Below are positions 51,181-60,375 of a stretch of 64,000 nt of DNA, one piece after another. Position numbers and translations under genes: made by a program. The notes under the pieces were generated by a model. That model made no database searches and was not told the origin of the DNA. It saw only the letters and a program-made list of their open reading frames with translations. Numbering within the stretch: the stretch's first letter is position 1; each line of letters opens with the position of its first letter. The stretch comes from Bog-473 sp963788125 (lineage in GTDB: Bacteria > Actinomycetota > Acidimicrobiia > Acidimicrobiales > RAAP-2), in NCBI GenBank assembly GCA_963788125.1, contig CAWBFN010000001.1:1550001-1614000 (forward strand), given 5' to 3'.

Positions 51181-52275
51181 ATGAGCAGTTTTCACCTCAT
51201 CTCATCGGACTCACACGTGACGATTCCCGACGAGGCATGGCAGGAGTACCTGGACCCACAGTTCCGTGACCGAGCGCCACGGATCGAGCGGACCGACGAG
51301 GGCGACTTTCGCATCTTCGAGGGGCAACGTACCCCCATCAACACGTTGAACAACTTGGCCGGGAAGCGCCCCGAGCAGTTCACGCTGAACGTCCGCAAAC
51401 TCGAAGACCAGCGCCGGGGCGCATGGGACCCGGTGGAGCGACTCAAGGACATGGATCACGATGGGGTCGACGCCGAGGTCCTCTACGTCGGGGGTCCGTT
51501 GCAGACCGCGGACGTCCAACTGCGGTTGAACAGCGTCCGTGGCTACAACCGGTGGCTCGCTGACTACTGCTCGCATGCCCCGAATCGACTGCTGGGGATG
51601 GCCGCGATTCCGATCGACTCGCCCGAGCTGGCGGTCGCGGAACTTCGCTTCGCCCAGGAGCACACGCTGGCGGGAGGGTACATCCCGCTCTTCCCCGATC
51701 AGGGCGACTACGGCAACACGCAATGGGATCCGATGTGGGAGGCGTTCCTCGAGACCGACCTGCCGATCGGTCTCCACGTGGGTGGCCGACGTCCGGGGAC
51801 CGCGGTCGCGAGCCTCTACGAGAGCGCCCCACGGTTCATGACCGGACTGGTGATGAGCAAGCTCACCATGGCCGAAGCTCTCTCCGAGCTCATCCACGGA
51901 TTGGTCATGCAGCGCTATCCGGACCTGCGTTTCCTCGCCGTCGAAGGCCAGATCGGATGGATCTCGTTCTTCGAGTACTACTCAGACCACATCTGGGAGA
52001 AGCACCGCTATTGGACAGACTCCCCGCTTCGGGAGCCACCCAGCTTCTACTTCCGTCGGCAGGTGGCAGCCACGTTCATGGAGGACCCTGTGGGCCTTCG
52101 CGAGTACCAGCACATCGGCGTCGACAACATCATGTGGGCGAGCGACTATCCGCATTCGGAGACAACCTGGCCCGACTCGAAGAAGCTGACGGACGAATGG
52201 TTCCGTTCCTTCCCCGAAGAGGATCGGGACAAGATCCTCTGGAAGAACTGCGCTCGGATGTTCGGTCTCGGCTGA
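51181..52275 (+). CDS. PF04909 amidohydrolase
   Basis: A 364-residue enzyme, intact. It opens MSSFHLISSDSHVTIPDEAWQEYLD (DxH metal motif), then DGVDAEVLYVGGPL, IGLHVGGRRPG (His), AVEGQIGWISFFEYYSDHI and NIMWASDYPHSETTWP (Asp). The Shine-Dalgarno is taggagg. Members of this group decarboxylate or hydrolyse aromatic and ring-cleavage acids; the substrate here is unknown. Second of two adjacent amidohydrolase genes. Confidence 0.93.
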   Translation: MSSFHLISSDSHVTIPDEAWQEYLDPQFRDRAPRIERTDEGDFRIFEGQRTPINTLNNLAGKRPEQFTLNVRKLEDQRRGAWDPVERLKDMDHDGVDAEVLYVGGPLQTADVQLRLNSVRGYNRWLADYCSHAPNRLLGMAAIPIDSPELAVAELRFAQEHTLAGGYIPLFPDQGDYGNTQWDPMWEAFLETDLPIGLHVGGRRPGTAVASLYESAPRFMTGLVMSKLTMAEALSELIHGLVMQRYPDLRFLAVEGQIGWISFFEYYSDHIWEKHRYWTDSPLREPPSFYFRRQVAATFMEDPVGLREYQHIGVDNIMWASDYPHSETTWPDSKKLTDEWFRSFPEEDRDKILWKNCARMFGLG

Positions 52276-52290
52276 CCGCTCGCCCACGTC

Positions 52291-52671
52291 TCAACCCAGT
52301 CCCTCCATCCACTCGTCGATCGCAGGACCGCCCCGGTCCACCGGTTCGGAGTAGTAACGCCCCGACCGGATGGTGTTGGTCTCCTGGTCGATCGCGAAGA
52401 TGACCACTGCGGCCATCTGGAGCTCACTGCTGACATAGCTGTTCTCGATCCACACCTCGGAGGAGGTCTCGACCATTCGCTGTACTTCGATCCGCCCCTC
52501 CGGGAACTTCGTCATCAGGTACCGCATGTTCTTGACTTCCTGATCCTTGCCCTTGAAACCGCGAGCCGGGTGCTGTGGTACGACCATCTCGAAATCGGGA
52601 TGGATGCTGGCGGCCAGCTCGTCGATATCGCCGTTGTTGACGGCCTCGACGAATCGGAGGACCGGGTTCAC
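52291..52671 (-). CDS. SnoaL-like (NTF2-fold) protein coupled to a Rieske oxygenase
   Basis: A 126-residue NTF2-fold protein: MNPVLRFVEAVNNGDIDELAASIHPDFEMVVPQHPARGFKGKDQEV, then FAIDQETNTIRSGRYYSEPVDR. Its ATG overlaps the stop of the Rieske gene by 4 nt (52668-52671). NTF2-fold beta subunits are normal partners of Rieske alpha subunits, so it might be a small beta-like subunit, though it is shorter than usual (about 160-190 residues). It may also be an independent isomerase. Confidence 0.85.
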   Translation of the reverse strand: MNPVLRFVEAVNNGDIDELAASIHPDFEMVVPQHPARGFKGKDQEVKNMRYLMTKFPEGRIEVQRMVETSSEVWIENSYVSSELQMAAVVIFAIDQETNTIRSGRYYSEPVDRGGPAIDEWMEGLG

Positions 52672-53834
52672 GCCGGATCCCCTCGGGTCATGGCCGTCTG
52701 CTCCCGGTAGAGGGTGTGGAAGTGCTGCACGACCGGCTCGTTTCTCCCGAACACGACGTGCCCGGGCGCCGCCTCGGCCCGTAGGCCCGGCTCCGACTTC
52801 CCGGTGATCCAGAGGTCCTCGCCGTTGACGACGTTCTCGCAGCCGAACCGCACCGCCTCGTCGAGCTTCTTGCGCTCCTCATCTGTCTCGGGCTGCTGGG
52901 CCACGTACACGGCGTGAATGCCGCATCCTTCCGCGGGGTGGCGCCCGGGGAGGATCCAGTACACCTCGATCTTTTCCGGGAAGACGGAGAAGCTGACCGA
53001 TGGGTAGAGGCGGTACTGGATACTGATGTGCTGTGCCGGCTCCCACTCGTCCTCCGGCTGCTCACGCAGTGCGTCGATCGAGCGCAGGGCGGACACCATG
53101 CGGACGTGGGGGCCGAAGAAATCCACCGCTTGCCGGCGCGAGTAGATGTAGTCGGAAAGGGTCTCGGAGTGCAAGACGGCGAAGTGGTAGTTCTCGCAGA
53201 ACGTGTCCCAGGCGAACTTCCAGTTGCCACGGAAGGGATGGAGATGGTGCTCGGTGTAGAGAAAGAACGAATCGAATCCCCAGTCCGAGAGCTCCGGACC
53301 GAGCCCACAGAGCAGTTCGTCGACGTCGATCTCCGGCCCCGGGGTCGGGCGACCGAAGAGCATCCCGTACTTCTCTGCCGAGGGGAGCTCGACGAGTCCA
53401 TGGTCCTCACGACACAGCTCCTCGAAGCCTTCCGGTTCCGGGACACCGAGTAGGGCGCCGTCGAGGCCGTACCGCCAGCCGTGGAACCTACAGACGAGGG
53501 AGTTCGTCCGGCCGGCACCTTCGGCGATCTTGACGCCGCGGTGGCGGCAGCTGTTGAGGTAGAGCCGGGCCACACCGGCCCGATCCCGGCACAGGAGAAG
53601 TGGGGTGTCGGCGATCTCGAACGCCCTCCAGGAGCCGGCGACGGGGATGTCGGCACTCAGGCCCATGAACATGGGCGTCCGCCCGAAGATCGTGTCCCGC
53701 TCGCGCTGCTGCAGCTCGGCCGAGGTGTAGACCTCGGTGGGCTCGTACATGATGGTCGGAGCAAGGTCGGTCTCCCTCCGATCGAGAAGCCCGAGCATCC
53801 GCTTGGCCAAACCGAGGGTCAACGCCGTGTTCAT
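52668..53834 (-). CDS. Rieske non-heme iron oxygenase, alpha subunit
   Basis: A 388-residue oxygenase. The Rieske site is C96-x-H98-x16-C115-x2-H118 (NSCRHRGVKI, LVCRFHGW). The catalytic iron site is NWKFAWDTFCENYHFAVLHSET. The ATG at 53834 was chosen; further upstream there is no homology. It differs from the alpha subunit at 26.9 kb and is more like the phenylpropionate/ring-hydroxylating group. The operon-like order is Rieske then SnoaL. Upstream, at 53907-53924, lies a palindrome that could control it and the divergent VOC gene. Confidence 0.93.
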   Translation of the reverse strand: MNTALTLGLAKRMLGLLDRRETDLAPTIMYEPTEVYTSAELQQRERDTIFGRTPMFMGLSADIPVAGSWRAFEIADTPLLLCRDRAGVARLYLNSCRHRGVKIAEGAGRTNSLVCRFHGWRYGLDGALLGVPEPEGFEELCREDHGLVELPSAEKYGMLFGRPTPGPEIDVDELLCGLGPELSDWGFDSFFLYTEHHLHPFRGNWKFAWDTFCENYHFAVLHSETLSDYIYSRRQAVDFFGPHVRMVSALRSIDALREQPEDEWEPAQHISIQYRLYPSVSFSVFPEKIEVYWILPGRHPAEGCGIHAVYVAQQPETDEERKKLDEAVRFGCENVVNGEDLWITGKSEPGLRAEAAPGHVVFGRNEPVVQHFHTLYREQTAMTRGDPA

Positions 53835-53906
53835 GACCCGCCAACCACCATCTGCACCCCTCCTCCGCCAATCGGGTCGGTCACGAGCCTGATCCACGGT
53901 TCCAGG

Positions 53907-53924
53907 TGAGCGAGTGTACGCTCA
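53907..53924. promoter_or_regulatory. operator candidate TGAGCG-N6-CGCTCA
   Basis: A perfect 6-bp inverted repeat with a 6-bp spacer (AGTGTA), 73 bp before the Rieske start and 30 bp before the VOC start. Divergent placement suggests joint control of both genes. Confidence 0.55.
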
Positions 53925-53953
53925 TTTTCCAGATCGGGACGACCGGGATCGGG

Positions 53954-54436
53954 GTGGCCGGGGTGGTCTGCACAGCGTCAGTCGAGACTCCTTTCCACGT
54001 CGGGATCGCCAGTCCTGACGTGGACGCCCTCATGAGGTCGCTCGGCCCGGTTCTCGGACTCAGGTGGGTCAGCCTGCCCCGTCCCCCGATCCTTCACGAC
54101 ACGCCGACCGGGAGGGTCAGGCCGTCGAGTCAGGTCGTCTGGTCCTCGGAGGGACCGCTCCACATTGAGCTCGTGAAGGCGGAGTCGGGCACGGTATATC
54201 CGCCCGAGCTGGGTACGCACCTCCATCATGTCGGCTACTGGACAGACGACATCCCAGGCGCCGTCGCCGCTCTCCAAAGGCGGGGCTGGGCGCTCGAGGT
54301 GGCGATCCACGACGACCGGGGCATGCCATCGACCTTCGCCTACCTGTCCCGAGCCGGAGACGTATGGATCGAGCTGGTGGATGCGGCCGGACGGGCCTGG
54401 CTGCACGCCCTCCTGTCAGGGGAGGACTCCCCGTGA
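53954..54436 (+). CDS. VOC/glyoxalase-fold protein
   Basis: About 160 residues with the vicinal-oxygen-chelate pattern: FHVGIASPDVDALMRSLGPVLGLRWVSL and LHHVGYWTDDIPGAVAALQRRGWALEV, the two halves of the fold, each with a His at the metal position, and DVWIELVDAAGR at the end (Glu). A GTG at 53906 is also in frame but overlaps the operator-like palindrome, so I chose the GTG at 53954. Might be a ring-cleavage dioxygenase-like or epimerase-type enzyme acting with the Rieske pair. Confidence 0.8.
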   Translation: MAGVVCTASVETPFHVGIASPDVDALMRSLGPVLGLRWVSLPRPPILHDTPTGRVRPSSQVVWSSEGPLHIELVKAESGTVYPPELGTHLHHVGYWTDDIPGAVAALQRRGWALEVAIHDDRGMPSTFAYLSRAGDVWIELVDAAGRAWLHALLSGEDSP

Positions 54437-54534
54437 GCGAGACGATCACCCACCGCTCCTAGGTTGACTCGTCTGGACTCCTCGGGCTGCGGTCACACCT
54501 CAAGCCTCGGGTGTCTGCGCCCTACTATGACGCT

Positions 54535-54993
54535 ATGCCCACTGATGCACCGGCGCCACGACACGCCGCCGTCGAGCAAGACCATCAGCCCAGAGGCTCG
54601 TGGACACGGCGCTCGTTAAAGGTGATCGGACTGCTTCTGCTCGGTGCGGCGCTATCAGCTGCGGGATTTATCGGCTGGTACCAGTGGGGCAGATCGACCG
54701 AGCCGACTTCGATTCCGATCACGTACACGAAAAATGGCGGAAGCGGGATGAGCCCGACCCGCTGTGAGGTGAACGCCTCTCAGGGCGAGGCGCTGGCGTA
54801 CGGCACATTCACCGGTCCGGCGAACCCCCAGGGCAACAACATCGCCCTGTACGTGGTGGGGGCACATGGCGAGTTGTTGGGGAGTACCTACCAGAACGAC
54901 ACCGACGTGGGCGCAGGGGCTGACTGGACTCTGCAGACCCACCTGCTCCAGGGATTCGGGTCACCGATCAGTTGTTACGTGAGCAGCAGCTAG
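54535..54993 (+). CDS. membrane-anchored hypothetical protein
   Basis: A 152-residue protein with a charged N-terminus, one hydrophobic helix (SLKVIGLLLLGAALSAAGFIGWYQW, ~residues 28-52) and an exported C-terminal domain of about 95 residues with two Cys (TRCEVNA, SCYVSSS) that may pair. The domain looks beta-rich. The ATG at 54535 is preferred to a GTG 24 nt upstream. The function is unknown. It stands alone between the VOC gene and the P450 gene on the other strand. Confidence 0.65.
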   Translation: MPTDAPAPRHAAVEQDHQPRGSWTRRSLKVIGLLLLGAALSAAGFIGWYQWGRSTEPTSIPITYTKNGGSGMSPTRCEVNASQGEALAYGTFTGPANPQGNNIALYVVGAHGELLGSTYQNDTDVGAGADWTLQTHLLQGFGSPISCYVSSS

Positions 54994-55040
54994 GGCGTGG
55001 ACATGACCCGACGCCTGCGGATACTGGACCGAGGAGGGGC

Positions 55041-55769
55041 TCAGCGCGCGACGGGCCCAGGCGCGAACTGAATGTGGAGCTCGGTGGGGCCCCTAGAGCT
55101 TCCGGAGTCGTACGTGATACGGGTCTCGTCGATCCGGATGTCCGAGAGCCGCGCGAGGAGTTCCTCGAGGGCGACCCGCAGCTCCAAGCGGGCGAGGTGG
55201 ACGCCGACGCAGTAGTGGGCCCCGTAGCCGAAGGCGAGATTCCGCGCCCGGTCGCGCTCGAAGTCGACGGTGTCGGCCGCGTCGAACTCGGCCGGGTCGC
55301 GGTTGGCCGCGGCCACGAGGAGCAGGATCGGGTCACCGGCCCGCAGCTGCCGGCCGCCCACGACGATGTCGTGCCTGGCCGTACGGACGAGCCCGCCGGC
55401 GGGCGGCTCCCAACGCAACAGCTCGTCGATAGCCCGCGGCAGCAACTGCGGCTGATCGACCAGCCGCCGGAGCAGCTCGGGACGGCCGGTGAGCGTGGCC
55501 AGCATGTTGCCCAGCGCGTGCGCCGTGGTGTCAGTGAAACAGTCGTCGTTGGCGAACCCGTTGAGCACGTCGGCAAAGCGACTGAAGGTCCAGAACCCAC
55601 CTTGCGCGTCGCTGTGCGCGACCGGGCACTGTTCACGAAGTTCGTCGGCCACTTCGAAGAAGTGCTCCTCGAACTCCGGGTCGAAAGGATCGAAGCGCTG
55701 GATCAGACGAGGGAAGCGGGACGCGCCGGACACCGTCACTCGTTGGTTCCCACCTTTCTGGGCGGACAC
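55041..55769 (-). CDS. cytochrome P450 with a large in-frame internal deletion
   Basis: A 242-residue protein that joins a P450 N-terminus (FDPFDPEFEEHFFEVADELREQCPVAHSDAQGGFWTFSRFADVL) directly to the I-helix region (DCFTDTTAHALGNMLATL). After that everything is present: ELLRW-type K helix, AAANRDPAEFDAADTVDFERD and the heme loop FGYGAHYCVGVHLARLEL. About 160 residues between the B' region and the I helix are missing without loss of frame. Such a protein should not fold as an active P450. It is a relic or an assembly artefact. Confidence 0.85.
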   Translation of the reverse strand: MSAQKGGNQRVTVSGASRFPRLIQRFDPFDPEFEEHFFEVADELREQCPVAHSDAQGGFWTFSRFADVLNGFANDDCFTDTTAHALGNMLATLTGRPELLRRLVDQPQLLPRAIDELLRWEPPAGGLVRTARHDIVVGGRQLRAGDPILLLVAAANRDPAEFDAADTVDFERDRARNLAFGYGAHYCVGVHLARLELRVALEELLARLSDIRIDETRITYDSGSSRGPTELHIQFAPGPVAR

Positions 55770-55883
55770 GTGCTGGCGGCAGCGATGCTACCGCCGAGGT
55801 CTCCACCAGGCCCGCACCCACACCTTGCCGCAGGCTCTCCGGTCTGGTTAGGTGGTACCCGTCGCACCAAGGGAGGGGGTCTT

Positions 55884-57074
55884 GTGGGGACCGATCGATT
55901 GGATATCAACTTCTTCGACCGGGCGGTGATCGAGGACCCGTTCTCCCTCTACGAAGAGGTCCGTTCTGCCGGCCGGGTGGTGTGGAACGACGTCCTCCAG
56001 GCGTGGATGCTGCCAGGCTACGACGACTGCAAGGCCGTGCTCAGTGATCCTGTCCGGTTCTCCAATGCCCACTACCGCGACCCGGCCAAGGTGTGGTGGT
56101 TCGAAGCGCCGAACATGGTCATGGTGGAGCCACCCGAGCACCATCGGCTGCGCAACCCGTTGGCGCCGATGTTCACCCGCTCGGCGGTAGCCAGGTTGGA
56201 GGAGTTCGTGGGCGGCATCGTGGACGACCTGATCGAACCGCTGATCGGTTCGGGCGAGGATTTCGACATCATCGGCGACTTCACCATGATCCCCACCGTC
56301 GTCCTGGCCGAGATGATCGGAGTGGCCGACGAGCACCGGGAGGACTTTCGCCGATGGTCGAGCACCATCGCCGGCTCTCTCGCCTACGGCAACGAGAATC
56401 CGGAGGCCCTGGTGCGCATGCGGGCTGCCAGCGACGAGTTGTCGGCGTACCTGTCCGAAGAGTTCGAGCGCCACCGGGTCGAAGAACCCGAGGACCTCCT
56501 GACCGATCTGCTGCATCTCCCACAGGACGTGCGCATGAGCGACGCCGAGATCCGCTCGGCCATCTCTGTTCTGCTCCTCGCCGGCTACGACACGACCGCC
56601 AAGTTGATGTCCAATTCCCTGGTGGTACTCGAGCGCCACCCAGATCAGCGGCGTCTCATCGCCGAGGATCCGTCACTGCTGCCGGCCGCCATCGAGGAGG
56701 TGCTCCGCTGGTCGGGGGTGCTCCAGGGCGTCCTGCGCACGGTCGAGCAGGATACGCAGATAGCGGGCACGGCGATCGCCCAGGGCCAGTTCATCTGCAC
56801 CCTGCCCGCCGCCGCCAACCGGGACCCGGCCCGCTGGACGGACCCCTGGCGCTTCGACATCCGGCGCGAGCCCCGGGCCCATCTCGGCTTCGGGTACGGT
56901 CCTCACCTCTGCATCGGAGCGCCGCTGGCCCGGCTCGAGACCCGGATCGCCCTCCAACGACTGCTCCGTCTCGCCCCCGACTACATCCTCCGGGATGTGG
57001 ACTACGGTCCCGCCTGGTTCATCCGGGGGCCGCAGCGGGGCCTTCTCCGGGTGCCCGCCCACACTCACGCCTAG
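55884..57074 (+). CDS. cytochrome P450
   Basis: A 396-residue intact P450. It starts at a GTG with a good Shine-Dalgarno (gggaggggg, 4 nt upstream). The I helix is LLLAGYDTTAKLMSNSL, the ExxR is EEVLRW, and the heme loop is FGYGPHLCIGAPLARLETR. It has PPEHHRLRNPLAPMFTRSAVARLEEFV after the B-C loop. The substrate is unknown. A P450 relic lies divergent from it and a DksA-like gene follows by 18 bp. Confidence 0.95.
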   Translation: MGTDRLDINFFDRAVIEDPFSLYEEVRSAGRVVWNDVLQAWMLPGYDDCKAVLSDPVRFSNAHYRDPAKVWWFEAPNMVMVEPPEHHRLRNPLAPMFTRSAVARLEEFVGGIVDDLIEPLIGSGEDFDIIGDFTMIPTVVLAEMIGVADEHREDFRRWSSTIAGSLAYGNENPEALVRMRAASDELSAYLSEEFERHRVEEPEDLLTDLLHLPQDVRMSDAEIRSAISVLLLAGYDTTAKLMSNSLVVLERHPDQRRLIAEDPSLLPAAIEEVLRWSGVLQGVLRTVEQDTQIAGTAIAQGQFICTLPAAANRDPARWTDPWRFDIRREPRAHLGFGYGPHLCIGAPLARLETRIALQRLLRLAPDYILRDVDYGPAWFIRGPQRGLLRVPAHTHA

Positions 57075-57092
57075 GACATCGGAGGAGCACCC

Positions 57093-57431
57093 ATGGAATA
57101 CGCCACGGCAAAGGAGCTACTGCGCGCGGAGCGACTCCGTGTAGAGGATCTGCTCTCAGACATGGACCAGGCCGGGAGGGACGACCGAACCGCAGCAAAT
57201 CAGCCGGGAGAGATGTACGACTCGGCCGAGCCCCTTACGAGGGAGGGAACCGACGAATCGGTCCGGGCGGGACTACAGGAACGGTTGGCCGGCATCGACC
57301 GGGCTGAACAGCGGCTCGAGGCCGGCACCTACGGCTTTTCGGTCCGCAGCGGCCAACCCATTCCAGACGACCGCCTTGAGGCCGACCCCGCCGCGGAGCT
57401 GACCACTGCCGAGGCTCAACACGACGTCTGA
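57093..57431 (+). CDS. TraR/DksA-like protein without zinc finger
   Basis: A 112-residue protein. The N-terminal coiled-coil part is KELLRAERLRVEDLLSDMDQAG and VRAGLQERLAGIDRAEQRLEAGTYG; the C-terminal part ends SVRSGQPIPDDRLEADPAAEL, the DksA-type tail. The four Cys of the DksA zinc finger are absent, as in many actinobacterial relatives. It may bind RNA polymerase through its secondary channel. The ATG at 57093 has ggagg before it. It lies 18 bp after the P450 stop. Confidence 0.85.
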   Translation: MEYATAKELLRAERLRVEDLLSDMDQAGRDDRTAANQPGEMYDSAEPLTREGTDESVRAGLQERLAGIDRAEQRLEAGTYGFSVRSGQPIPDDRLEADPAAELTTAEAQHDV

Positions 57432-57463
57432 ACCGGCCGGATGCCGAGAGAGTTCCTGGCGGC

Positions 57464-57587
57464 TCAGTCGATCCACACCGTCTTGGCGTTGCAGAACTTG
57501 AGGCCGAGCTGGGACAGTTCGCGCCCGAACCCGGATCGTTTGATGCCGCCGAAGGGCAACTCGGGGGTCGAGACCACCATGGTCCGC
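57464..57587 (-). pseudogene. aldehyde dehydrogenase C-terminal remnant
   Basis: About 40 codons on the minus strand code TPELPFGGIKRSGFGRELSQ and LKFCNAKTVWID then stop, the unmistakable C-terminus of succinate-semialdehyde-type aldehyde dehydrogenases. Upstream, where the rest should be, the acetolactate-synthase-like gene runs on the opposite strand, so the enzyme has lost everything else. Confidence 0.75.
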
Positions 57588-57623
57588 TTTGTGTCCCCGC
57601 CTGCGTTCAGTACGCTTCGTCCG

Positions 57624-59282
57624 GTGGCTAAGGGAAGACGGCGTGCCGCGGAGCTCCTCGTCCACTGCCTCGAACACGAGGGAGTGACCTGCGTGTTCGG
57701 TATTCCCGGTGAGGAGAACATCCACCTCACCGATGCCCTCTCCCGGTCTTCCATTCGCTACGTCTTGGTGCGCCACGAGCAAGGGGCCTCGTTCATGGCC
57801 GAGATCTTCGGCCGACTCACCGGCAGAGCCGGTGTCTGCTCGGCCACCCTTGGGCCCGGCGCCATCAACCTCCTGTTGGGAACGGCCGATGCCTACACCA
57901 ACAGCACGCCCGTACTGGCCCTTTCGGCGCAGGTGGGACTGAACCGGATCTACAAGGAGTCCCATCAGAGCGTCGACCTGGTGTCCATGTTCTCGCCGGT
58001 GACCAAGTGGGCGGACCTGATTCTCACCCCCGGGGCCATCCCCGAGATGGTCCGCAAGGCCTTCAAGCTCGCCCAGACCGAGCGCCCGGGATCGGTGTAT
58101 CTCGGCGTGCCAGAGGACGTCGAGGCGGCCTTCGTGCCTGATGAGCTGACGCCCCTGGACCTCAACTCGCCCCGACCCGATGAGCCGTCGCCCTCGCAGA
58201 TCGAGCGGGCGGCCGCCGTGCTCACTGCGAGCCGGCGACCCATCGTCTTGGCTGGGCACGGAGCGGCCCGCTCGGGGGCGGCCGATGCACTCCGGCGTTT
58301 CTCCGAGCTGCTCGGCCTCCCGGTGGCCACCACCTTTCACGGCAAGGGCGTGTTTCCCGACGATCACCCCCACTCGCTCGGCGCGGTCGGGTTCATGAGC
58401 CACGACTACGTCAACTTCGGGTTTGACGAGGCCGACGTGATCGTCAGCGTGGGCTATGAGCTCCAGGAGCTCGATCCGGTCAGGATCAACCCGGGCGCGG
58501 ACAAACAGATCATTCACCTGAGCCGTGTCCCGGCAGAGGTGGACACGCACTACAACGTCGAGGTGGGGATTCAGGCCGACATCCCACGGACGCTCGTTGC
58601 CCTCGCCGAGACGACCACTCGCCATTTCGAGCGGGGCACGAGTGGAGAGAAGATCCGGCGGCTCCTGGCTGACGAGCTCGCCCGTGGGGCGGCCGACGAC
58701 AGCTACCCGCTCAAGCCTCAGCGAGTCGTTGCCGATACCCGGGCCGCCCTGGGCCGCTCGGACATCGTCCTCGCCGACACGGGCGCCGTGAAGATGTGGA
58801 TGGCCCGGCTATACCCCACGTATGAGCCGAACACCTGTCTGATCTCCAACGGGCTCTCCACCATGGCCTTCGCCCTGCCCGGTGCCATCGGGGCCAAGCT
58901 GGCGGTGCCCGAGTCCAAGGTGCTGGCGGCGGTCGGGGACGGGGCGTTCCTCATGAACTCCCAAGAGATCGAGACGGCGCTCCGGGAGCGCATCCCCTTG
59001 GCCGTGTTGATCTGGGAGGACAGTGCCTACGGGCTGATCGGCTGGAAGATGGATCTGGAGCTCGGTCATCACGTCTCTGTGGGATTCACCAACCCCGACT
59101 ACGTGGCCTATGCCGAGAGCTTCGGGGCCCGTGGCTATCGAGTGCGCGCCGCGGGTGATCTTCTCCCCATGCTCAACGAGGCCCTGGCCGCCGACACCGT
59201 GTCGGTGATCACCTGTCCGGTCGACTACTCCGAGAATCTCCGACTCACCGACGCGTTGGGCGAGCTGTCCGGACCTTTCTGA
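57624..59282 (+). CDS. acetolactate synthase-like TPP enzyme (AlsS type)
   Basis: A 552-residue TPP-dependent enzyme. The catalytic Glu is in VRHEQGASFMAE; the central domain has RPIVLAGHGAARSGAADALRRFSELLGLPVATTFHGKG; the TPP/Mg site is GDGAFLMNSQEIETALRER, with EDSAYGLIGWKMDLELG after it, close to the catabolic AlsS pattern. The GTG at 57624 was chosen; no good Shine-Dalgarno is seen. It may make acetolactate or act on another 2-oxoacid. A DUF-free, single-gene unit; the ALDH remnant lies antisense before it. Confidence 0.9.
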   Translation: MAKGRRRAAELLVHCLEHEGVTCVFGIPGEENIHLTDALSRSSIRYVLVRHEQGASFMAEIFGRLTGRAGVCSATLGPGAINLLLGTADAYTNSTPVLALSAQVGLNRIYKESHQSVDLVSMFSPVTKWADLILTPGAIPEMVRKAFKLAQTERPGSVYLGVPEDVEAAFVPDELTPLDLNSPRPDEPSPSQIERAAAVLTASRRPIVLAGHGAARSGAADALRRFSELLGLPVATTFHGKGVFPDDHPHSLGAVGFMSHDYVNFGFDEADVIVSVGYELQELDPVRINPGADKQIIHLSRVPAEVDTHYNVEVGIQADIPRTLVALAETTTRHFERGTSGEKIRRLLADELARGAADDSYPLKPQRVVADTRAALGRSDIVLADTGAVKMWMARLYPTYEPNTCLISNGLSTMAFALPGAIGAKLAVPESKVLAAVGDGAFLMNSQEIETALRERIPLAVLIWEDSAYGLIGWKMDLELGHHVSVGFTNPDYVAYAESFGARGYRVRAAGDLLPMLNEALAADTVSVITCPVDYSENLRLTDALGELSGPF

Positions 59283-59518
59283 ACGATCCGCCTGCGTGAT
59301 CTTCGCAGCCCGCGGGTCCGGCAAGATTCGCTGGAGATCCTCAGTCCTGCAACAGGAGTGATCCCGGCAAACCGATCACTGCGGAGTCACTCCGCATGAC
59401 GAGCCAGAACCTGGCAGTCTTGACTCGCCGGGCGCTCCACGTCACGGCAGAGAGATTGTGGTTCCGTCTCACAGAAGAATGGCCGAAGCGGGACCCCGTT
59501 CAGCTAGGAGGCACGGCG

Positions 59519-60344
59519 ATGAGCTCATTGACCACTGGCGATGGCACGGAGATCTTCTACAAGGATTGGGGCTCGGGCCAGGCGATCGTCTTCAGTCACG
59601 GCTGGCCGCTGTCGGCCGACGATTGGGACACACAGATGCTGTTCTTCCTGCACCATGGCTACCGGGTCATTGCCCACGATCGGCGTGGGCACGGCCGCTC
59701 TGCGCAGACCAGCGATGGTCACGACATGGATCACTACGCGGATGACTTGGCGGCGCTGACCGCACACCTCGATCTCCACGATGCCGTTCACGTCGGCCAT
59801 TCGACCGGCGGGGGCGAGGTCACCCACTACATCGCCCAGCACGGCGAGGACCGCGTGGCCAAAGCGGTACTCATCAGTTCGGTGCCGCCGCTCATGGTGC
59901 AAACCGACGCCAACCCCGGCGGCTTGCCCAAGAGCGTGTTCGACGACTTGCAAGCCCAGCTGGCCGCCAACCGGTCCGAGTTCTACCGGGCTTTACCCTC
60001 GGGACCCTTCTACGGCTTCAACCGGCCTGGCGTCGAGCCCTCCGAAAGCGATCATCGACAACTGGTGGCGCCAGGGGATGATGGGGGGAGCGAAGGCACA
60101 CTACGACGGTATCGTCGCCTTTTCTCAAACCGATTTCACCGAGGACCTAAAGAAGATCACTGTGCCCGTGCTGGTGATGCACGGAGACGACGATCAGATC
60201 GTCCCCTACGCTGACTCTGGCCCGCTGTCCGCGGCGCTCGTGCAGAACGGGACGCTGAAGACCTACCACGGGTTCCCGCACGGCATGCCGACCACCCAGG
60301 CCGAGACGATCAACGCCGACCTGCTGGCCTTCATCGAATCTTGA
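59519..60344 (+). CDS. alpha/beta hydrolase (chloroperoxidase-like), frameshifted
   Basis: The ATG at 59519 follows ctaggagg. The first frame reads MSSLTTGDGTEIFYKDWGSGQ, FSHGWPLSADDWDTQM, RVIAHDRRGHGRS, VGHSTGGGEVTHY (Ser nucleophile) and so on to SGPFYGFNRPGVEPSE. Then at about 60046-60050 one base too many shifts the frame; IIDNWWRQGMMGGAKAHYDG, VLVMHGDDDQIVPY (Asp) and YHGFPHGMPTTQ (His) continue in another frame. The parts together give a normal 275-residue non-heme haloperoxidase-type hydrolase. The indel is probably an error. Confidence 0.87.
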
Positions 60345-60375
60345 CGCTGGGCTTCGGCGCCCGACGGCCTGCCCC

